A program made the position numbers and the translations under genes. A stretch of 64,000 nucleotides of DNA from Zhengitettix transpicula. Its lineage: Eukaryota; Arthropoda; Insecta; Orthoptera; Tetrigidae. Under the pieces are notes generated by a model. It was not told the DNA's origin. It ran no database searches and worked only from the letters and a program-made list of their open reading frames with translations. Where the stretch lies: positions 136,951,532 through 137,015,531 of the forward strand of contig CM073591.1 in NCBI GenBank assembly GCA_037074705.1, written 5' to 3'. This document shows, piece by piece, positions 1 to 12,500 of the stretch (positions are counted from its first letter, which is position 1; every line of letters starts with the position of its first letter).

Positions 1-395
1 TCTGTAGTATTCAAACATATAATCATTTCTAAAACTATATTTGATTGGCAAAATGCTAAGATTTTTGACATTGTAAGATTGTTGTTGCATTTGAGTTTTG
101 TCAACTGACAAGTGCAGTTGTGTCATTCTTGACTCTTCTTCACACCTGAGGAAAGGGACAAGAATCTCAGAAACATAGTGTGGTATTTATATTATCACTT
201 TTTTGTCTGAATTGGCTAACTTTCTTATTCAAAATTTTCCTTTTAAATGAATGCATTTAATACTACAATTTTTCTATAAGAAGCTAATATTGTAACTATT
301 CTATTATATATATCAACTGTACCATTCATAAAATGCATTGTTCTATAGCTATAGGTCCCAACTCAGTATGCTATATTATGATTTTATTATTTTAG
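1..395 (+). other. Cadherin intron, 3' part
   Basis: AT-rich sequence with no open frame or repeat that I recognise. It ends in the acceptor TTTTAG at 390-395, which precedes the first visible cadherin exon. The donor lies outside the window. Confidence 0.7.
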
Positions 396-605
396 GGAAC
401 TTCAGTTTTGAAGGTCCGTGCCCAAGATGGTGATAGTGGTGCTCCAAGACCAGTACTACTTGAGTTGGAGGGTGATAATCTGGGATATTTTGAACTATTG
501 TCACATGGAAATGGGGAGGCAGACCTCATAACATCAGAAATAAAACTTGACCGGGAAAATCCTGAAATATTAGAAGGGGGTGGAATTTATACTTTCTTAA
601 TAAAG
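396..605 (+). CDS. Cadherin exon 1 of window
   Basis: Acceptor TTTTAG, donor AAG|GTGAGT, 70 codons, phase 0 at both ends. It begins with GTSVLKVRAQDGD, a typical EC strand with an xDxD calcium-site motif, and ends in YTFLIK. This is the middle of an EC repeat whose start is upstream of the window. Confidence 0.85.
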
Positions 606-3600
606 GTGAGTATAGAATTGTAAATGGAATAAGTATTCTTTGCAAATCACTATTTGTTATGGGAAATATTCACACCACTGTAAAAGTTCTCAGATGATTG
701 AAAATCCAGCGATTTTGCATAAATATTCATATACCTACCAGAACATAGATCTAGAAAACTATTGGCAAGAACCTTCAATGAAGAAAAATTTAGCGTAGAG
801 AAAAAACAGTCACAATGTGGAGTGGAGATGTGAGAAGGAGAGACAGGAAAGTGTTGCTGAAGAATGGGATTGTTAATATTCTGGTGAAGTGAGAGATTGA
901 TAAGTCATCTCCAGTCTTGAGTTTTATACACCTTCACAGGTAGGAGCAGGTATAGCGGGGTAGGCTTTACGCTTCAAGGACAATTCAATAACAGCACCCT
1001 GGATGAACGACATCTGCCCTCTTGTGTGTTAATTAATATATTGAAACTTAAATACCCTGTGTTGGTGAAGACATGGGGGAGATCTCTACCTCCATCTCAA
1101 AATTCCCTCCACTGCCACATCGAGTCCAACTCAACTTGTTAGCTGAGTTGTGAGTTGGGTTCAGCTATGGCCTAGCCCAGGTTCCCATGATCTCATAGGA
1201 TTTTAGCTCACCCCCAACTCCAAGTCTTTCCTTAAGGATGGCCCTGCTTAACTGCATGTAGAGCTCTGTTTTGCAAGGGTCACATGAGGATTGAGTTGCA
1301 CTTGCCTCTTTGAAGAATTGCATCTCCAAGGCCTTGAAACTTGCATGATCTACCCACTTGTCCATTGATAACTTTTGGGATGGGAGAAGTATCATAGTTA
1401 GTGACTATTTCCTTAATCCAGATAGCACACGACCCCAGCAGAGAAAAGTGACCAAATGGTTTCATCATTGGATATTAGAGATAAATCTCTGGCACCTTAT
1501 CTAGATGAGTGTTGGTTAGATTATTACAAACTAGTTGGAAGATAGCCAATAGCCTTGGCTTTCCCTCTGTTACTAGTAGTTACAAGAACTCCAACCCATA
1601 ATCATATGCACCTCCATCAGAACTTTAGAGATACTAGGGTACACACTCATAACATTGAGAGCCACATCCCAGTCCTTCTTTCATGCATTTTTGCTTTCTA
1701 AGTTCAGTGTTTGTACCTCACAAGATCTTTTGTTTGTATTTGGGAATCTTTCTTACTATTATTTTTTAATTAGACGTAAATTTTTCATTTTCATATTATG
1801 TTTAAATTGTCAAAGAAATTTAGAAAATATATAATTTTTGTTATTAAGTTTTAATAAATAATATTGAATCTTTTCATTTAAATGTTATAATAAAACTTAA
1901 CACAATCCCATTAAAATAGTGTTCAATACTTGATTTTAATTTAATTTTCAAATTTTAAATTAGTGATATTGTAATAAAACATTTGAAATACCGGATAAAG
2001 TTTTATCAGGATTCCAACAGGGTAGCGTCGTTTAATTGCCACAACATTTTGATGGCTAGCACCACCATCTTCTTCAGGTGGAATCCCGAGAAAACTTTAT
2101 CCAGCAGTTACACCAGGAAAACCTATGTTCCTTACTTGAAGTACCATTTAGCATGTTGTTTTTCTTCCAGGCTACTGAGCTAATAAATGGTGAACTACCT
2201 GGAGACACTGCCACATCACAGGTCACCGTGGTAGTAACAGACATGGATGATCAGCTTCCCATTTTCAATCATCCATCATTTAAATTGACAGTACCAGAAG
2301 ATATCAGTGCTGATACGCCTTTGCCTGGATTAGGTATGGTTGTGAATGATGAAGATGTGGGAGAAAATGCTCGCTTTTCTCTGAGTCTACGTGGAGTACA
2401 GAATTTTCCTTTGGGTGTCTTTACTGTGCATCCAGTTTCTGCACAAGGCCGTACTCCTGTTGTTGTGAGAGTAATAGAACCAAATAAATTGGATTATGAC
2501 ATAGAGAATAAAGAAAAGAGAAGAATTATATTTGATGTAGTTGCATCAGTGAAGAGAAAGGAGGTAATACATTGATTAATATTCCTCACTCCAAAACAAG
2601 AAATAAAGGTCATATAAATGCCTTACAGGTCTTCATGTTTAAGTTATGAAAGAAATGTTATTTGGACTCACTCCATCACCTACCCATTTGACATTTGTGT
2701 ATATATACTATAATCCTTTTTTACAACATTTCACTTGTGTACATCCTATTGTACATTGTAATGTGAGATAATTGATGGATATTCATTTCATGACCAATAT
2801 ATATGATTTTCATGTATTTCTTGGTATTGGAAACAAGGCTGATTGGTTGTATCAGTAGTGTTTCCAGACTGAAGGCAGCAAATTCATTAATCTTCATTTG
2901 AAAATATTATTGAAACATTATATATTATATATGGGCAAAGTAAACAATATTTTCTGCTGAATATTCATTATTTTGTGATTTATTTAAATTTTCTATTATT
3001 AATTTATTGATTTGTTTTGATATATTATAATTGTAAATGTGCAATTATAATCTGCCTCAATCAATTATTGATGGACTATTAATTCATTAATAAATATATT
3101 ATAAGCAATGTACTTGTCAGACTGTATTTTCATTATCAAAGAGTAAAGGTTTTCCTGCATGAGTAACTCTTAAGCTAGAATAGGTTTAGGGTTTCGGTCA
3201 TGATGTTTTGATGGCGGTCACTACCATTGTTATCAAGTAATGTCTGTGACCTTTATTGAAATGTTATTACTATTATTACCTGGTTAGAAACTCAAGAGCT
3301 ACTATTGCAGTATTTTCATTAAATTTAAATTTGTAAATTATGAATCATCTCAGTTAATATGTGGACCTGTTAATTTTTAGATAAATTAATATTTAAGTTA
3401 TTTATGACCCACTAAATATATGAGTTTGTACTTGAGGTTAAGACATTATTTAATAACAAATAATTTCTTCAACAGGGTGAAAAAAATGAAGAAGTTAGCA
3501 GTTCTCAGGTTACCATTGATTTAGTTGATGCCAATGACAATGCACCTGTTTTTCCTTTAAAAGCTTACAGGCTTCGTGTTCATGAAGATGCTTCCCCTGG

Positions 3601-6471
3601 TCTGCTGATAAGTAATATTAGTGCAACTGACAAAGATAGTGGAAATTTTGGACACATTACATACTCAATTAGAGGTTTTGGAGCAGCAACTTTTTATACC
3701 AATCAAAGCAAGGGTGGTATTTTTCTTGCAAATGAAAGCCAAGGTAATAAATATTAATTCCTTTAATGTTATGCTATGTAATAAATTATGAAGGGCATGA
3801 AGGCATTTAATTAAATAAAACAATTTGTTTCAAGGTCAAATTACTAAATGAACTCATTTAGATAGGAAAGAGAGATAGGGTAGCCAACCCACCTGAAATC
3901 AACAGTTGGTCAAGTCAGGTTGAGTTAAAATATTTCTAAGAGATAAAGACCCCTTATCATTTTCTTTCCTGGTGTTTTTGAGATGTCTTCTTTAAAAACT
4001 TATAAGGCAAAGTTTTCTCCTTCTTTTAAGTCATGCATCATTAACCAACTTAGATAATAGAATAGAATACATCAACAAGAGTCTGCACCAATTTTTTACA
4101 TAGTTAGAGCCATAGTTGCTGAATGACAGGGAACATTTGTAAACAAGTGTAGTGAGCTGGTATGGATGTAGAGGTGTTAAGCATATACAAATGTAACCAA
4201 ACATTTTTAAAATTATTCATATTTGAAAGAACCACGACTATTGACATCAACAATGTGGTTTGGAAAACCACACTCATAGCTCATTAATTTGCTGAACACA
4301 ATTGTTAAACTTGTACACATTAAACAGCTGATTCTTTTACTATAAATATTTTCATGAATTTGAAAATGCTGCTTTTGTAAATGATGTCTTTCAATAGATG
4401 GTCAACAAACTAGTAAATAAAACCCGAGAACTCTTTATACAGAATATATGTCGGGAAAACTTATGCTCTTTATTGAACTAGAAATAGTCAGAAATTATTA
4501 AAAAGTATATCACTAAGGTAAATAAAAGTTTAATATCAACATTTTAACCATTCAACTGCATGTGAAATGATCATGTAAAATGAATGAATTCCTTAGGATG
4601 TATAAGTTAAAGTAATATTTAAAATGCATTAGTGTTAACAAATATAAATCTAACTGTTTTCTTACTTTAACTAAAAATACATTTTATGTTGTCAGGACTT
4701 GATTATGAAACTCAAAAGTCATATTCACTAACATTTGAAGCTCGGGATGGCGGAGGAAGAGTTTCTGCAGCTAACCTGTTTGTGGAGGTAGAAGATGTAA
4801 ATGATAATCCACCTGTTTTTGAACATGCTGAATACAAACGTACTATAAGGGAAGGGGCTACAAACTTTGAGCCACAATTATATGTTCGGGTATGTTGTAA
4901 AAGAATTGATTACCATTAGTTAATGTACACTTCAGGTTGTATTAAGTGAAGGGTACCTGTTCCATAAAGCTACATTTGCCGTCAGAAGCTTCCATAGTTA
5001 GCATGACCATCTACATATCAGAAAGTGGTTTATAAACTGCATCCAGGTTAATACAAAAATAATTTTGTAAAACATTATGTTCAATATTAATTAAACCCTT
5101 TTATAAATTACTCATAAAAAAGTAACTTCAGTTGCCATGATATTTAAAATTAGTACTATTTTTTCAATAAAGTATTGATAATATTTTGTATTCATTTCAT
5201 TGTCCCTTCTGAAATGTGTATTTGACTTAAAGTGAAACTGTCACTTGTTAGCTGTTGTGATTTACTTTAATGTAATACTGAAACAAATTACTGATGTTTT
5301 TTATAGGCCACTGATGCTGATGGACCAGAACAGGGAGGTGGAAAAATATTTTATAGCATACAATCATCAAACACTCCTGATTTATTTTTTATAGAACCTG
5401 TTAGCGGGGAAGTTAAATTAAATGCACCCGCTAAAGCAAGTGACACACAGCTTGGGCAATATGATGTTGTTGTTAGAGCAACAGATGCTGGTGAGAACAA
5501 CTTAATTTAATCAAATTAATTACTGTTGTATTGCTAACACAATTTCAGTTCTAAATCTCTACTGTTTATTGATGTTATTATTTTAGGTAGCAAAATGATT
5601 CTTATGAACTGCTTATTGAAAGTTCTCACCTATAAGCATGGCAGAGTATCTTAAGTAGTGTGGTGTCTTACTGGTCACTTTGAATTGTTATGATTATTTG
5701 AAATATTTACTAAAAAAATTGATTTTAAAATAATTTATTTGGAAAAATAACTCGAATTAAATTTTATTATTATATAAAAATTAAACGAAATTTAAACTGG
5801 CTTAACTCTGGAGAGCAGAAAGATTTTTCTTATGTACCTTCTAAAGGCTTTTCTCAAGGAATGTAGGTGGAAAATTGAAAGCTATCACATTTGGACAAGA
5901 ATGGTGTTCAGTTACTTGGAATTTTGGAAATGCTGATTACTGGTATCTCTCATGTTGACTGCCACAGACACTTTGTTGTGGATCGCTCTGGAACTTGTAT
6001 GGAAATGAAAATGGATGAAAATGGTGCTGTCAGCTTTACCACATCTCCCTGGTTTGCAGGCTGATTGTAAAAGTTGTTACTCTGTAGTGGGCTAGACTGG
6101 ACCTAGCCACTCATTTTGTTATTAAAATGGTTTACAGAAAAATTTGCATTGTAAATACCAGGAGACATCTTCCTCCAAGCACTTGTTCTGCCAGACTCTC
6201 TCAGACTAACTCCCAGGTTCTTTGTTCTCTTCCCTTTTCAACATCTGGAAACTCCCAGTAATGCAGTCCTTTGAATACAATAGGAGGCCTAAACCGTAAC
6301 TAAATAACCATCCTCAAATAAGCTGCAACTCGCCTGTGCTCTTTGACAGAATTTAAAAGGAAAAATTATTTTTGCCTGCCAGATAAATGAAATTACAAAA
6401 CAATTAAAATATAATGGAGGAAATGTATCACAACAGTATTTTATCTTTTATAAAAATATTATTATTATATC

Positions 6472-6532
<61 letters not shown>

Positions 6533-9500
6533 AATAGTGAGAATGTGACATTGTCAAAAATATTGGTATGGAAAGGATAGAGAGACACCGCACTTCACTT
6601 TCAGGTAAGCCACAACCTTGCAAAGAACTTCCTTCAGTTTCCTATGGCTACACTGTACTTCATTTTCAGGTAAGCCACGAGCTATCTCTCTTTCCTTTCT
6701 ATGCCAATATTGGAATTTTTATTTCAAAAAGTTTCCAAACCATTGTGTTTGTATGGAATGGAATATCATAATATGACTGTATTTTTACAATTTACAAAGT
6801 AATTACTCAATAATAGAATAATTGCTTTGTGCTATTATTGAGTAATTACTTTGAAAATTGTAAAAATACAGTCATGTCATGACATTCCATAACATACAAA
6901 CACAATGGTTTGGAAATTTTTTGAAATAAAAAAAAGAGGAAGTATGGAATATGAAGTATAGATAATACAAACAAAAAAACATATGATTAAATGAGAGCTT
7001 CAAATTAAAGTGTGTGTCCAGTTGATTAATTTACAAGTTTTATTGATAGGTATCCATACATAGAGATGCTTATGAAAAATAAGACAACTTGGCTGCTGTA
7101 TAATCTCAGCAAAAAGAATATAGAAATATGTATATAATAGTAACCTATAGTAATTAGTTTGACTTTTTAAATAGAAATAATATTTAGTAAAGTATTCCAG
7201 AAAGAAGGACACTATTATTATATATTTTTAACTGTTTGCTCTTATTTATAACATGCTCATATATAAATTTATATAGTAAGTTTATTTTCAGGTTTACCAC
7301 CTTTGCATAATGATGTGAAGCTATCAATACGTGTAGGAGTTCATGGAAATCAGCGACCTGTGTTCTTAGGACATCACAATATTGGTGAAAATGCTCCTGC
7401 TGGTTATAATGCTGAAATTCGAGAAACTTCTTTACCTGGATCCAATGTTGTTAAAGTCATTGCTACAGATCCTGATGGACAAGATTCTCTTCTACAATAC
7501 TTTATTGCAGGCGGAGGAAGGGATAATTTCTTAATAGATAAAAAGTAAGATGATAGAATTATCAGTACAATCTTTGTTCTTAGTTGTATAATGTGCTTGA
7601 TGTACATAAATTACAAATTTACACCTATACTAAAATTTTTAGAATATTTACAATAAGTTCTACTGAGGATAACAGGTTCATTATTATAACATACTTTATA
7701 TTTTACATGGCTAATTTCAAACTTTTAGTTTACATTTGTTTTCTTTTTATAATAAGTGTAGAATTGTTATATTTACATCATTTTATGCTAACCACATTTA
7801 ATATTTTTTAATTGACAAGTGAGATAGAATTAAGAAAAATAATGGAAGGCATGTTTCTAAAATTCGTACAAGCACATTTAAATAAAAACTTTGAACTTTA
7901 CTTTCATATTTTTGTATATTTTAAAAATTGTTTCAGAACTGGAGAAATTACAGTTTCACCTGACGCTCGTTTAGATTTAGATACTGGTCTCCATCATTAT
8001 GATGTTATTGTGCATGCGGTAGACTCTGGTGTACCAGTACGAGAGACTGCAACTGCAACAGTTGTCATAAATATAATTGATGTCAACAATAAACCTCCAA
8101 AATTTCCAAATAATAGTGCTTCAGCTTATGTACAGTATATTTCTGAAAGAACTCCAGTTGGTGAGTTGGACTCACTTTTAATTTTGATAATGAATTTTTT
8201 AACTGAAATTAAGTATACACTTGGTGGCAACTATAATTAAATATACAATTTTATACCTATATTTAAAAGTAAATTAAGCCATTACAAAGGAAACTATCAA
8301 AAAACATTATTATTTAAAAATCTTCCACTCACTCTAATAATGCCTCACAATCATTTATATTAGATTTGATTTAGAGCTGTATTTCCACACATGGGGCCCA
8401 CACCCCACAGGGTGGCAATTTGAAAACGAGCTCATCTAGAATTTAAAAATTGCTAGCTTAATTTATTCAAAAGTTAAAATTGGTGGTATCTCAATTTTAA
8501 ATAAGCATTTGGTAAGTTTGGTGTTTTTCATACAGCACACATGACAGATTAAATTAATATAAACTAGGATGCATTTAGAGAGTAGGCCTATTGTTTACTA
8601 TGTCTAGATATAGTATGTACTGTGATAGACTACTGTTATGACATGTGCTAAGTAGTTGTCTACAGTAGTCTAGAGCCACCTCTGTGTGTTGAATTAAATA
8701 ACTTAATTTTGTACAAAATCTTGAATGTGAGATTTCAGATTAAAATAAATTTAATTTGTTTATGTGCAGAATTATTACTATAGAAGAGCTATGATACAGA
8801 ATTTGAAATTAGTCTTCTTTAGGAAATATTTCAATTTTTTAATATATAAAATATGAATATGTTATATTTGTGTGTGGGAGGGGGGGGGGGATGCATTAGA
8901 AATACTTAGGTGGAGCATGGTAACAAAAATATTGGGAAACACTGCTTTAGAATGAATGGAAAACATTTAACCCATTTAAACTAACAGCCTTTCACAATTA
9001 CATTTATTCAATGCTTTTTACCTACTCTGCTTTATTAAAGAAACTTATCTAGTCTGTTTTTCAGACATTTACTTTTTTCTTTGATAGCAAGTTTTTTCAA
9101 TCCATAATTGTTCTTTTAGGAAATGAGTATTTTCCCACATCTTTGCATTCCTCTTTTTGTTTAATTTTAAAGGAGTTGTCACTTTTACCAATATAATTTG
9201 TTGGACTTTTAAGGTTCCTTATTTCTCTCCAGACTGGTTTGTTAGAATAAATTATAAACAAAGCACAAATTCTGGCCTTCTTTCTTATGTCTGTTAGTAA
9301 TTCCCATTTTAGAGGTCTGTTTTCCACAGTTGTACAACATATTTTGGCCACCTTATCTTGTATCCTATCTAAAACCTTTATATGTTCACTTCTATATGGA
9401 TCCCAGTAGACCGCTGCATATTACATAATGCTGTTTCCTTCACTCTCTTTGAACTCTTCTTCAAAACTCTATTTAAAAACTGGAGTGCCCTCCATCCTTT

Positions 9501-12500
9501 TCCCACCACTGTACTAATATACTCACCACAGTCTACATCCTTATTCAAAGGTGACGCTAAAGCCCAAAAATTCAAAGTTTTTACAATTGATCAAGGACAT
9601 TGAAAATTACAGAGGGGTGTTGAAGAAATTACTTCAATATCATTGCATATTTTTCATTATGATAGCACTGTGAAAGAGGTAGTAGCTTTCCGATGTAGTC
9701 TGTGACTTACATTGTTGTGATAGAACTTGTTTTGATTGTGTTCCGTTTCGCTGAACGTATACTAATAATAAAAACCTATCAAAATTAATTTTTGAGTTAT
9801 TACTAAAAAAGACCCAACACACTTCCCCCTTCAATTGAATAAACCACAATTATCGGCAAATAACTACCAGTATGTGATGGAAAGCGTGACTGTTCATGAC
9901 CTATTAAGTAAAAAAAAGGCGCGTTTTATCAGGACTGAACAGAAAACAAAACATAACTGACTACCAAGCATAAAAACAATCAAAACTGCCGTGTAAAAGA
10001 GTAAATGACTAAGAACAAACAAATAAATCGATTTTTACAACTTTACAATCATGTGTAGTATGAGTTGGTAAAATCTGCTATCATTATTTTATCTGAAAAG
10101 AATTGCTTACTGAGAAATGTGAATAAAGGTTACATTTATAATTATCTTGTTTTCAGGTACTCCAGTCTTGACTGTAGAAGCTACTGATCCTGATAATGGT
10201 GCTCAAATTACATATTCAATAGTTGATCCAGTAAAAGCTGTAGATAAAACAGGAGTTGCTGTTAGACCACAGTCAACGACATATAAGTTCCAATCTGCTT
10301 TTACTATAAGTAATACTACTGGAGTGGTCTCTGTGGCCAATACACTTGACCATGAAGCTGCTGCTGTGATAATACTTACAGTTGAAGCTCGAGATATTCA
10401 AGCAGAAGAAAGACTAGAGTTACAAGTGGCTAGAACAGAGGTCACTATATACATTCAGGCACACAGTGATTCTAATCCATTATTTACTGTAGCAGGTTGG
10501 ACTCCAACAAATCCGACTATAAAGGTAAAAAACAAATAAAATTGTGTGTATTTAAATAAAACAAAATCTAACTTAAAGTAATAGTAAAGAAGTATTTAAA
10601 TTAATAATATGAAAGATAAATATGAAACTAAATCAATTGTCATTTATGTATATTTTAGGTGAAGGTTCCAGAAGAACAGCCAATTGGCACAACAATTTTA
10701 ATGCTTTCTGCAAGAGATCCAGTTACTGGTGGACCTATTTTTAAATTTGAAGAGTTTGATGGTGTGAGCTTCAAGGATACTGAAGATTTTGTGAGTGTAG
10801 GTTTGCAATCAGGAAATGTAGTGCTCAACAAGCGGCTTGATTATGAGACCATGAATCAAAAGGCATGTATTCTTTTAAGTCTTTATATAAAAAAGCTTTG
10901 AAAAAACTTTGGTTCAGGTTTTTAATTTCAGTAATCAAAGATACACTCTTTATATTTTAAAAAGTATACAAAATATATTTGTTAAAAAAAATACAAAAAT
11001 GAAATTAATTTTGATAAAAGTAACTTTAAATTCCAAATATTAAAATCCTAATGATTCTAAAAGCATAATCATATGAGAGAAACTGTTCAAATTTTCTTCC
11101 CCCTTAGAATTAATGAAAATATTATACATTTTATAACTATTAATAATGAATATTTAACTATAATATATGTGTGATAAAGCGAGTAAAGTGAATTGCCAAA
11201 ACGATTCGTGTGGACAGGAATTGAGGGCTGCTATTGTCATGTTGTAATATTATTATTTTTTTTTTATCACATCTTAAACTTCTCTGCTCAGCAAACCATG
11301 TGTTGACTCTCCGCATTCCCTTTACATTTGGACACTTGTAATTTATGGCCCAACATCTGCCATCTTCCGGCCCTAAAATTCCTTTGCCTTGCAAACTGCA
11401 GGCAGCTAAACATTACTACATTACAATGTTAGACAGTATAAAGTTCTTCAAATTTTCAGATGCATTAACCCCGTTGTCAGAATAAGGCATACTTTGTCCC
11501 ATCTGACATTGTCTCACAATTCTAGGTAAGCCAATAAGTCTCTATCTTACTTTTCTATCTCTAATAATTACAAAAGCTCAGCCCATCTCACACCAGAAAA
11601 AATTTACACTTGAGATACAAAAGCTGGTCCGGAACTAAATTTTTCCTAACAGCTCCACACACATAACCAGTTATTTAAAAAATCTAAGAATTCTAATATT
11701 TGTATCACCACTGGACAGTCATCTATATATTTTACTTTGACTATTATAGCTTCATCAAGTGGATGACTGTGACACGTCCACATCTCTCGAAGTCAGTCAG
11801 CCAAACAAAAACCTGTAAAAGATTGGTTCAATTTGCCGATCATTGCATCACTCTTCCAATGACCAATAATATGGTCTCTAATTATATGGTTGCTAACCAC
11901 TGCAGCACTGTCAAACTGTCTAAAACCCTATTCCTAATAGTTGCTCATGCCCACAGGCACTACACCAATAATTTCGATCCATGCTTCCTTAAAGACTTAT
12001 CTCTCTGATTCATCAGATGCTGAACTCCACCTTTCGGAACTCTCCTTCCAACACATCATACAGTCCGACCAATTCCCTGGACTCAAAATCATCTAACTAT
12101 TGTCTTTTCCCAAACTCAATCACTTACTTTACATTTTACCATCAACCCCTTGTTTACGTGTGAATTGTGTATGTAATATGTATATTTGTATGTATGTATT
12201 ATTCTTTGATGATGTAATTGTCATGACCTTTCCCTGTGAGGGAGAGTTGTTGAGTGGTGTCAATTGTTGCTGCCTAATGGCTGTGCCAGGGTTTGAATTT
12301 GACACTGACCAGCCATCTGACATGCAATTCAGACCTACTGTCATAATGAGAGGTTGGGGGGGAGCTCAGGTCTTTGAAAATTTGTTTACACACACACACA
12401 CATATATATGTGTGTGTGTATATATATATATATTGGTATGAAAAGGATAGAGAGATAGGTTGTGGCTTACCTGAAAGTGAAGTGCGGTGTCGCCATGAGG

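Larger units (their letters stand above)
5491..7291 (+). other. Cadherin intron 5: (TA)n-linked repeat and palindrome
   Basis: An intron of 1.8 kb. The part at 5580-6470 has no recognisable gene. A (TA)n tract and a dispersed repeat occupy 6474-6700, followed by a long inverted repeat; both are listed separately. The remainder to 7291 is plain AT-rich sequence. Confidence 0.6.
8161..10156 (+). other. Cadherin intron 7: hAT-like MITE and LINE remnant
   Basis: A 2.0-kb intron containing a candidate hAT-like element (8377-8944) and a minus-strand LINE fragment (about 9010-9600), listed separately. At 9610-10150 I recognise nothing. Confidence 0.6.

Noticed and set aside
10867..10872. GTATTC as the donor of cadherin exon 9
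   Set aside because: It would add four bases and shift the frame of exon 10; the GC donor at 10863 keeps it.
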